Source: Elusimicrobiota bacterium (GTDB lineage Bacteria; Elusimicrobiota; Elusimicrobia; JACQJN01). Taken from it: DNA of 16,826 bases. The notes beneath the pieces are model-generated. The model was not told the origin of the DNA. It did no database searches and worked only from the letters and a program-made list of their open reading frames with translations. Positions 1 through 5,908 of the stretch are shown piece by piece (position 1 is the first letter of the stretch; each line of letters starts with the position of its first letter). The DNA is taken from assembly GCA_016205085.1 (NCBI GenBank), contig JACQJN010000008.1, forward strand, positions 1 through 16,826. Reading direction: 5' to 3'. Position numbers and translations under genes: made by a program.

Positions 1-5
1 AAATA

Positions 6-770
6 ATGAAGATAAAATACGTATTGATGGCGGTGTGTTTTGGGGTGTCCTCTCCCCTTCTTGCCGAGCAGGAAGAAAATCCTGTCGAGGTGACGGAGTC
101 TACTCCCAGTGAAACTTCTTCTACCGCGCCGGTGGAGCCTTCCATCCGCGAGGAAATACCTGAAAACTTTGCCACATCTTGGAAGGATGCTTCGATGGAG
201 GAAAGGGCCGCTTTTCTAGAGGCGAATCCTGAGCTTCGTACCAAGCTCCAGGAGAAATGGGATAAATCCGCGGCTGCTCAGCGCAAACAGTCGTTGAAGG
301 GATACGCCGTCGCGGCGAGGGCTTTAAAACATAAATGGCAGGAGGCTACGCCGGAAGAACGCATTGCCTTTTTGGATGTCCATCCCGACATACGCAGAAG
401 GATTAGGGAAACATGGGACTTGCTGACCCCGGAACAAAGGGCGCAATTGGTACAAAAGTATCCTTCCATCGTTCGCAGAGCCCTGCACCATGCTTGGGCC
501 AGCGCCACCCCGGAAGAGAAGGCGGCTTTTTTAGAGGGCCACACCTCGTTCCGCGAAAAAATTAAGGAGATTTGGGAAATGGCAAGCCTCTCTCCCCATA
601 AGACTTGGGCGGAGACTACCCCTCAGGAAAGGGCTTCTTTTTTAGAGAAGCAATCCCAGCTTCAGGACAAGGTACGGGAACGTTGGGAGAAGGCCACCCC
701 CCCGCAACGAGCACAATTGGGCAGAAGTTGGATGGGTTGGAAGATTAAACCTGCTCCAAAAAAGAAGTAG
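6..770 (+). CDS. Exported protein with four Trp-flanked helical repeats
   Basis: I do not recognise a named function. The 254-residue protein begins with a signal peptide (about residues 1-20, ending SSPLLA), then an acidic Ser/Thr/Pro linker to about residue 55. Four repeats of 27 residues follow, at about 59-85, 111-137, 164-190 and 201-227. Each starts and ends with Trp and carries a core like TPEERAAFLE, then a basic helix ending in ExW. Shorter half-repeats (PEQRAQL, PPQRAQL) lie between. The pattern resembles DUF3106-like or other small periplasmic helical-repeat proteins, but that is only a resemblance. The tail is Lys/Pro rich. The ATG at position 6 is preferred because of the signal peptide, though its ribosome binding site lies outside the window. 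It stops 11 bp before resB, so a role in the cell envelope near cytochrome c maturation is an inference from position. Confidence 0.72.
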   Translation: MKIKYVLMAVCFGVSSPLLAEQEENPVEVTESTPSETSSTAPVEPSIREEIPENFATSWKDASMEERAAFLEANPELRTKLQEKWDKSAAAQRKQSLKGYAVAARALKHKWQEATPEERIAFLDVHPDIRRRIRETWDLLTPEQRAQLVQKYPSIVRRALHHAWASATPEEKAAFLEGHTSFREKIKEIWEMASLSPHKTWAETTPQERASFLEKQSQLQDKVRERWEKATPPQRAQLGRSWMGWKIKPAPKKK

Positions 771-781
771 CCAGTAATTTC

Positions 782-2317
782 GTGACAGTGCCTAAAGGGA
801 CGTTTAGCCTCTTTCGCTCCGTCCGATTCAATATCTTCCTGTTTTCTATCTTGGCGGGTTCCTCTGCCTTGGGCACATTTTTGCCTCAAGTAGGGGAGGC
901 ACCTGAGAAAGTGGAGGCCTTCCTGCTCGCGCACACGGCGTGGGGTCCTGTTCTAAATTCTCTGGGACTTTTCAATGTGTACCATAGTTTTTGGTTCATG
1001 GGCCTGCTGGGGTTGATGGCCTTCGATATCGTGGTGTGTAAGCTTTACAAGACTCCTCCGGATGCAGGATTAAACCACCTTCCCCCGGAATTCAGTGTCC
1101 AGGAAAAACCAGATGCCCGCCTAGAGGCGGTATTGGATCTTAAGCCTTATCGCTCTCAATGGAAAACTCCCCAAACCGGCAAGGCGCTGGAGCATGTTCT
1201 TCTTGGATTTTTTGAAAAACGAAGATACCATTTGGAGTATTCCCAGTCCTCGGGCGGGGTGCGGCTATGGGTTGGCACTCGACACCGCATGCAGAGGTGG
1301 GGCTCCTACGTTTCCCATGTCAGTTTGGTGGTGGTGCTTTTGGGAGCGCTCATAAAAACCATTTTCGGATTTGAGGAAATGGTTCCGGTATTGGAGGGAG
1401 GATCGAAACTGGCGGAGCATATGCCCTGGGAAATTTATTTGGACCGGTTCGAGGTATCGTATTATCCCGGGACGATGACTCCCAGCCGGTTCAGTTCCGC
1501 GCTAAGGGTTTATGAGAAAGCGAGTTTGAAGAGAGCGCCTGATGGAAAGGATTGGTATGAAGAAGATCCCTTTGAAGAAGGACGTCTTCTGGCTCAAAAG
1601 ACCATTTTGGTGAATGATCCCTTGGTGCTTCCGGCTGGACCTGGGAAGTTGGGGCGAGTCAAGATTTATCAAGCCTCCTGGGGGGCAGGGGGCATGTTCC
1701 GTAGTGTCATGTTGAAAATAGGGGAGCGGACACTGGAGATTCCTCAGAGGACTCCCACGCTTGTTCCGGGGACTGCAATCCGGGTGGAAGCGGATATGCT
1801 GCTGCCGAGTTTTGTCGTGGCCCCAGGCAATCGTGCCGAGACCGATTCGCTGGAGTTGAAGAATCCTGCGGTCAGGTTCATTTTTCATCATCAGGGAAAC
1901 AAGACCTCTCCTCTTTGGCTTTTTAAAAATTGGCCGGAGCTTTGTTTCGCGGAGGGAGAAAACGGAGTTCTACGCCACGCGCCGCCCCCTCCCTTCCGGT
2001 TGGCTTCCGTGGAACCCATTTTATTTTCAGGGCTTCAGGTGGGTTATGACCCGGGATTTCCCGTTGTTTTGGTGGGATCCTTGGGACTTTTGGTGGGCCT
2101 TTCTTCTTTATTTTATCTTCACCGTCGGAGGGTCTGGGTGCTGATGAAACCCGGCGGATCCGGTTCCGCTGTTTTGGCGGGTGCGTGGAGTTCCAGAGGC
2201 CCCCGAGATTTTCAGAAAGAGTTCGATGGAATGATGACGGAGTTGAAGGTTCACATGGGAAGTCTTTCGGAGACGGATCGCTCTCGGAAAAAACATGGGG
2301 AGTTGAACAGAGTTTAA
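782..2317 (+). CDS. resB: ResB/Ccs1-family cytochrome c biogenesis protein
   Basis: This is a System II cytochrome c maturation membrane protein, which with CcsA moves haem across the membrane and presents it to apocytochromes. The 511-residue length fits the family. N-terminal membrane segments are at about residues 10-30 (ending in the family-like GTFLPQ) and 70-90 (FWFMGLLGLMAFDIVVC). A third follows at about 175-195 (SHVSLVVVLLGAL), whose His is in the position usual for the family. A large extracytoplasmic domain then leads to a last membrane segment near 428-446, and a basic, probably cytoplasmic tail. The start is a GTG with only a weak upstream Shine-Dalgarno, and a second in-frame GTG lies two codons later. 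It is followed by ccsA after 11 bp. The family is confident; the exact start is not. Confidence 0.88.
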   Translation: MTVPKGTFSLFRSVRFNIFLFSILAGSSALGTFLPQVGEAPEKVEAFLLAHTAWGPVLNSLGLFNVYHSFWFMGLLGLMAFDIVVCKLYKTPPDAGLNHLPPEFSVQEKPDARLEAVLDLKPYRSQWKTPQTGKALEHVLLGFFEKRRYHLEYSQSSGGVRLWVGTRHRMQRWGSYVSHVSLVVVLLGALIKTIFGFEEMVPVLEGGSKLAEHMPWEIYLDRFEVSYYPGTMTPSRFSSALRVYEKASLKRAPDGKDWYEEDPFEEGRLLAQKTILVNDPLVLPAGPGKLGRVKIYQASWGAGGMFRSVMLKIGERTLEIPQRTPTLVPGTAIRVEADMLLPSFVVAPGNRAETDSLELKNPAVRFIFHHQGNKTSPLWLFKNWPELCFAEGENGVLRHAPPPPFRLASVEPILFSGLQVGYDPGFPVVLVGSLGLLVGLSSLFYLHRRRVWVLMKPGGSGSAVLAGAWSSRGPRDFQKEFDGMMTELKVHMGSLSETDRSRKKHGELNRV

Positions 2318-2321
2318 GGAG
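2316..2321 (+). promoter_or_regulatory. Ribosome binding site of ccsA
   Basis: AAGGAG lies 7 nt before the ATG at 2329 and overlaps the resB stop codon. It decides the ccsA start: the reading frame is open much further upstream (to about 2185), but that extension only shadows resB. Confidence 0.75.
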
Positions 2322-2328
2322 AAAACTT

Positions 2329-3177
2329 ATGGAAATAGGATTCTTTAAAACGGCGGCGGCATTGTACACCGTTTCCATGGTGTTGTCTTTCGGCTATCTC
2401 TTATCTAAGAAAGAGAGACTTAGTTTTTGGTTGTGGAAGATTTTGAGCGTGGGGCTCTTCTGTCATGTGGTCAGTTTCATCCTTCGGACGAGGACCTTTT
2501 GGCAGATACCAGAGAACCGTTATTTTCTGCCCATCAACACATTTTTCGGCGCGCTGTCTTATCTGGCCTTGGCTGTGGCGCTGGTCTTTTGGGTGGTGGA
2601 GGGAAGACATCGGTTGAATATTTTGGGAGCGTTTGTATTGCCTTGGGCGTGCTTGGCTTCCGGTGCCGCGGTGGTGTTCGCCGATCCCGCCATTTCGGGA
2701 TTGGTGCCGGCCCTGCAAAGCTACTGGATCAATATCCACCCCATGGTATTGATGACGGCCTACGCGGCTTTCGCCAATGCCTTTGGCGTGGGGTTGGCGC
2801 TTTTGATCCAGGAGCACCAGGTGAAGTCCCGCAAACCTTCTTTGTTGTGTTACCGGCTGCCTGCCATTGAAGATCTGGATCAACTCAACTATCGCATCAT
2901 CGCGGTTTTTTTCCCGGTACTGACCATCGGCATCATCATGGGTGGGGTTTGGGCCTATAACGCATGGGGCCGGTTTTGGGGATGGGATGCCAAGGAGACC
3001 TGGGCCCTGATCACCTGGTTTGTGTATGTCATTTACCTCCACATGAGATTTTTTGGCGGGGTTCGAGGTCGCAAGACGGTCTATGTTTCCATGCTGGGTT
3101 TTGCCAGCGTGATTTTTACGTTTGTGGGAGTGAATTATCTAAGCGAGCTGCATGGATACCTATCTAGCAAGGGCTGA
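2329..3177 (+). CDS. ccsA: CcsA/CcsB-type cytochrome c assembly protein
   Basis: This is a multi-pass membrane protein of the haem-handling superfamily, partner of ResB in System II cytochrome c synthesis. It has 282 residues and about eight hydrophobic segments. The diagnostic Trp-rich haem-binding motif is present as WGRFWGWDAKETWAL near residues 222-236, in the loop between the late membrane helices. Candidate haem-ligand histidines include one in FCHVVSF, one in INIHPM and one in the C-terminal SELHGYL. The start is set by AAGGAG at 2316-2321. The stop TGA overlaps the hemA ATG by one base (TGATG), so translational coupling to hemA is likely. CcsA-like proteins next to hemA are common in bacteria. 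A HemX-like role in haem synthesis control is an alternative, but the resB neighbour favours cytochrome c assembly. Confidence 0.9.
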   Translation: MEIGFFKTAAALYTVSMVLSFGYLLSKKERLSFWLWKILSVGLFCHVVSFILRTRTFWQIPENRYFLPINTFFGALSYLALAVALVFWVVEGRHRLNILGAFVLPWACLASGAAVVFADPAISGLVPALQSYWINIHPMVLMTAYAAFANAFGVGLALLIQEHQVKSRKPSLLCYRLPAIEDLDQLNYRIIAVFFPVLTIGIIMGGVWAYNAWGRFWGWDAKETWALITWFVYVIYLHMRFFGGVRGRKTVYVSMLGFASVIFTFVGVNYLSELHGYLSSKG

Positions 3178-4283
3178 TGAATATTGTTCTTGCGGGGTTA
3201 AGTCATAAGAGTGCGTCTGTCGCTTTGAGGGAGGCTTTGGCGGCCGTGGGGGTTCCAACTGTCCTGGAGAGGCTCGCCGCAGAGGGCTGGGAAGAGATGG
3301 TCGTCCTATCTACCTGTAACCGGTTCGAGTTGTATACCAGCACGCTGGCCCTCCCTTCAGGGGAGGACCCGGCTGGTACCCGAAACTCTGTGCAGGGTGC
3401 GGCCACCTACAATGATGTGGAAACGATGCGGCAACTGCTTGAGTTTATGGAGAATCTGTGCGGCCAATCTTTAGGGCAGGTGGTTTATCAAAAATCGGGA
3501 CAGGAAGCCATCCACCATCTTTTTTCGGTGTCGGCAGGATTGGATTCTTTGGTGGTGGGGGAGGCTGAGATTTTGGGCCAGGTCAAACAGGCTTATGAAA
3601 TCAGCCGCCAGATGGGGCGGACGGGAAAGTCATTGAATACCCTGTTTCAGAGGGCGCTCTACGTGGGAAAATTGGTTCGCAGCCATACGGGAATTTCCAC
3701 GGGCCAGACTTCCGTGGCCAGCGTGGCCGTTCAGTTGGCTCAGAAGATTTTCGGATCTTTATCCGAGAGCCAGGTTTTAATTTTAGGCGCGGGAAAGATG
3801 GCGGAATTATCCGCTAAACATCTATTGAGCGGGAATGTGAAGAGACTTCTGGTCTCTAATCGGACACGGGAGAAAGGGGTGGCTCTGGCGCAGAAATTTG
3901 ATGCGGAAGCTGTTCGTTGGGAAGCGTTTCCTCAGCTGTTGGAGCAGGTAGATATCGTGATCGCTTCCACGGGTTCCGCAAGGCCCATTCTCACGTCGCA
4001 ACTGCTGGGGCCCGTTCTTTCTTCTCGCCGCGGACGTTCCCTGTTCCTGATCGATATCGCCATGCCTCGGGATGTGGAGGAGTCGGTGTGCCGCTTGGAA
4101 CACGTTTATCTCTATACCTTGGAGGATTTAAAGGAGATCGTAGAGGAAAACGTTTCTAAAAGAAGGGAGGAGTTTGCAGGGGCGAGGGTTTTGGTGGAAG
4201 AGGAGCTTTTGAAATTCTGCGAAAGAGATAAGACACGGGTTTCCTATGTTGAAAAGACTCAGGCTGGGGACGCGCGGATCTAA
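3177..4283 (+). CDS. hemA: Glutamyl-tRNA reductase, C-terminally short
   Basis: It reduces glutamyl-tRNA(Glu) to glutamate-1-semialdehyde with NADPH, the first committed step of C5-pathway tetrapyrrole synthesis. The N-terminal catalytic domain shows GLSHKSA and the active-site cysteine Cys47 in LSTCNR, then GLDSLVVGEAEILGQVK (about 121-137). The Rossmann domain begins at GAGKMAE (204-210), and DIAMPRDVE follows. The chain stops at residue 368, soon after the start of the long C-terminal spine helix, so most of the dimerisation domain of typical family members (around 420 residues) is missing. There is also extra sequence after STCNRFEL, coinciding with a palindromic DNA element (residues 53-68). 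The ATG overlaps the ccsA stop, and its own 3' end overlaps hemC by 38 bp. The function is confident. Whether the shortening is natural or an assembly frameshift cannot be told from one sequence. Confidence 0.92.
   Translation: MNIVLAGLSHKSASVALREALAAVGVPTVLERLAAEGWEEMVVLSTCNRFELYTSTLALPSGEDPAGTRNSVQGAATYNDVETMRQLLEFMENLCGQSLGQVVYQKSGQEAIHHLFSVSAGLDSLVVGEAEILGQVKQAYEISRQMGRTGKSLNTLFQRALYVGKLVRSHTGISTGQTSVASVAVQLAQKIFGSLSESQVLILGAGKMAELSAKHLLSGNVKRLLVSNRTREKGVALAQKFDAEAVRWEAFPQLLEQVDIVIASTGSARPILTSQLLGPVLSSRRGRSLFLIDIAMPRDVEESVCRLEHVYLYTLEDLKEIVEENVSKRREEFAGARVLVEEELLKFCERDKTRVSYVEKTQAGDARI
3335..3378 (+). repeat. Palindromic element embedded in hemA
   Basis: The outer arms TACCAGC (3335-3341) and GCTGGTA (3372-3378) are perfectly complementary over 7 bp. 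Inside them CCTCCC (3350-3355) pairs with GGGAGG (3361-3366) around a 5-nt loop. The element is in frame and encodes about residues 53-68 of HemA, just after the catalytic Cys motif, where family members have a variable surface segment. Its CCAGC/GCTGG ends and central C-rich/G-rich stem match the palindrome at 6760-6795 in mfd. Confidence 0.55.
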
Positions 4284-5139
4284 GCTGGCGCTGGTTCAGT
4301 CGGAATGGGTTCGATCTCGGATTTTGGAAAGGTTCCCTAAAATGGAGGTGGAACTGAATGTGATCAAAACCAGCGGGGATCAGGATTCTTCTCAGCTTAT
4401 TTCGAAGGCTTTGTTTGTCAAAGAGATCGAGGAGGCTCTTTTGCGGGGGGAGGTGGAGGCGGGGGTGCATTCCGCCAAGGATTTGCCGGCGGAGCTTCCC
4501 TCGGGTTTAGAGATTGCTGCGTTTCCTCCTCGAGAATCTCCCTGGGATGTGCTGCTGATGCCGAAGGGAAAGCGAACCATTCAGGATTTGGCGGTTGGGA
4601 CATTGGTGGGGACTGCTTCTTTGCGGCGTGAAATTCAGCTTAAGGCATTGAGATCGGATTTCCGGTTTGCTCCTATCCGTGGAAATGTGGATACCCGTCT
4701 TAAAAAATTGGAGTCGGGGGAGTTCGGGGCACTCGTTTTGGCGGAGGCCGGACTTAAGCGGTTAGGTCTGAGGGATCGGGTGAATGCCGTTTCTTGTCGC
4801 GAAGTGGTGCCGGCGCCAGGACAGGGGGCTTTGGCACTAGAGGTTCGGTCTGATCGAATGGAGGTGTGTGAGATTATCGCTTCTTTAGATCATGCTCCTA
4901 CCCGGATGCAGGTGGAGGCAGAGCGGGTGTTCTTAAAACGGGTGGGTGGGAGTTGCCGATTGCCTTTAGGGGCTTTGGTGGAGCCTAAAGGCTCTGGAGT
5001 GAAGATTTCAGTTTTTTGGTCGGATTTGGAGGGGAAATATCCCGTCTATTTGACGGAAAATGCGGAGGCAAAACCGGAAGCTATCGCTTCGGTCATCCGA
5101 AAGTTAGCGGAGCGCGTACTTACAGAGGAGGTAAAATGA
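4246..5139 (+). CDS. hemC: Hydroxymethylbilane synthase (porphobilinogen deaminase)
   Basis: It polymerises four porphobilinogen molecules into hydroxymethylbilane, downstream of HemA in tetrapyrrole synthesis, in the cytoplasm. The 297-residue length is normal. Family signatures in order: LGTRGSKLALVQ at the N-terminus, KTSGDQ, FVKEIEEALLRGEVEAGVHS followed by AKDLP (with the catalytic Asp), GTASLRR, IRGNVDTRL, APGQGALALE, and GGSCRLPLGA, which holds the cysteine that binds the dipyrromethane cofactor. The ATG at 4246 starts directly at the conserved N-terminal strand and lies 38 bp inside hemA, without a clear Shine-Dalgarno, so translation probably depends on coupling. It ends in an ATGA overlap with the next gene. 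No hemB, hemD or hemE is in the window. Confidence 0.95.
   Translation: MLKRLRLGTRGSKLALVQSEWVRSRILERFPKMEVELNVIKTSGDQDSSQLISKALFVKEIEEALLRGEVEAGVHSAKDLPAELPSGLEIAAFPPRESPWDVLLMPKGKRTIQDLAVGTLVGTASLRREIQLKALRSDFRFAPIRGNVDTRLKKLESGEFGALVLAEAGLKRLGLRDRVNAVSCREVVPAPGQGALALEVRSDRMEVCEIIASLDHAPTRMQVEAERVFLKRVGGSCRLPLGALVEPKGSGVKISVFWSDLEGKYPVYLTENAEAKPEAIASVIRKLAERVLTEEVK
5125..5132 (+). promoter_or_regulatory. Strong ribosome binding site of the small exported protein
   Basis: GAGGAGGT ends 3 nt before the ATG at 5136, inside the last codons of hemC. It is one of the strongest Shine-Dalgarno sequences in the window. It fixes the start at MKIVSW rather than the longer open frame beginning at 5016. 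Confidence 0.75.
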
Positions 5140-5510
5140 AAATAGTTTCATGGGTATTGGGTTTGAGTTTGTTGGTTCCTTTCTTGGGGCTAGCGGACCA
5201 GGGGCATGAGCACGGGAAAGCTGCGGGAATGACGACTTTGGTTGGGGAAGTGCTGGATCTCAATTGTTATGTTCCCCATGAGGGACAGGGGAAGGAGCAT
5301 TCCAAATGCGCCATCAAATGTATCGTGGCTGGAGCTCCGGTGGGACTCCTAGTGGAAGGGAAAGTCTATCTTCTTATCGGGAAGGACCATGACATGAACC
5401 TGGCCAAGATGTTGGGGCCTTTCGGAGGGCAGAATGCCAAGGTTTCCGGAGCGTTGACGGAGAAGGGAGGTGTGCGGTTTTTTATTGTGCATAAAGTCGA
5501 GAAACCTTGA
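5136..5510 (+). CDS. Small exported Cys/His protein, function unknown
   Basis: A 124-residue protein with a clear signal peptide (residues 1-20, core VLGLSLLVPFLGLA), followed by a His-containing stretch GHEHGK. The mature part has three cysteines, Cys44 in DLNCYV and Cys58/Cys62 in KCAIKC, then a beta-rich segment (GLLVEGKVYLLIGKDH, and later VSGALTEKGGVRFFIV). Similar short exported proteins with a GEV-DLxCYV start and a KCAxxC motif are, to my recollection, found widely as hypotheticals. No function is assigned here. The three cysteines and nearby histidines could bind metal or form a disulphide, and the place behind haem and cytochrome c genes suggests an envelope redox or metal role, by inference only. 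Its ATG overlaps the hemC stop (ATGA), and the next gene starts by TTGA overlap. Confidence 0.78.
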   Translation: MKIVSWVLGLSLLVPFLGLADQGHEHGKAAGMTTLVGEVLDLNCYVPHEGQGKEHSKCAIKCIVAGAPVGLLVEGKVYLLIGKDHDMNLAKMLGPFGGQNAKVSGALTEKGGVRFFIVHKVEKP

Positions 5511-5908
5511 TCCATCTATATCATCTTCACCCCATTGTCGTTCATTTTCCGATCGCCCTTTTATCCACGGCCATCGGGCTGGAACTGTGGGCTTGGAGAT
5601 CGGATAGGGAACAGCGGAGACTCTTAAGTTCTCTTTGCCTTCGATTGGGGGCGGCGGCCGCTCTCCTCGCGGTGGGTACCGGTCTTTTGGCGGAGGAATT
5701 GGGACCGCATGTCCCTGAGGCCTGGAGGGTGATGGAGTGGCATGAGAGAATGGGCTTTGGGGTGGCAGGGCTTTCGGTGATCCTGGCGGTCTGGCCATGG
5801 AGAAAAGGATGGTTGTATGTGTCAGGCTTGATGGTGCTTTTAGGCTTTGTTTGTGCCGCAGGTTATTTGGGTGGAAGGCTTGTTTTTGAATTTGGAGTTG
5901 CCGTCTAG
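5507..5908 (+). CDS. DUF2231-type membrane protein
   Basis: A 133-residue integral membrane protein with about four hydrophobic helices. The N-terminus reads HLHPIVVHFPIALL, the hallmark of the DUF2231 family, whose HP-x-VHFP motif places two histidines at the membrane face. The family is often found near haem, cytochrome and redox genes, but a biochemical role is not established to my knowledge. The start is a TTG overlapping the previous stop (TTGA). The next in-frame ATG lies well inside the protein, past the conserved motif, so TTG is required to keep it. The 3' end overlaps mfd by about 23 bp if mfd starts at 5886. Confidence 0.8.
   Translation: MIHLYHLHPIVVHFPIALLSTAIGLELWAWRSDREQRRLLSSLCLRLGAAAALLAVGTGLLAEELGPHVPEAWRVMEWHERMGFGVAGLSVILAVWPWRKGWLYVSGLMVLLGFVCAAGYLGGRLVFEFGVAV
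5870..5878 (+). promoter_or_regulatory. Probable ribosome binding site of mfd
   Basis: GGTGGAAGG lies 7 nt before the TTG at 5886. It is the best Shine-Dalgarno near the mfd N-terminus and favours 5886 over the TTG at 5847 or the ATG at 5937, neither of which has a convincing site. Confidence 0.45.

Noticed and set aside
2185..2328. Longer ccsA starting at 2185
   Set aside because: The extension lies wholly inside resB in another frame, and the AAGGAG-ATG at 2329 gives a family-like N-terminus.
2401..3042. Long minus-strand open frame opposite ccsA
   Set aside because: It is a shadow of ccsA with no recognisable domain; similar opposite-strand frames occur across the GC-rich genes.
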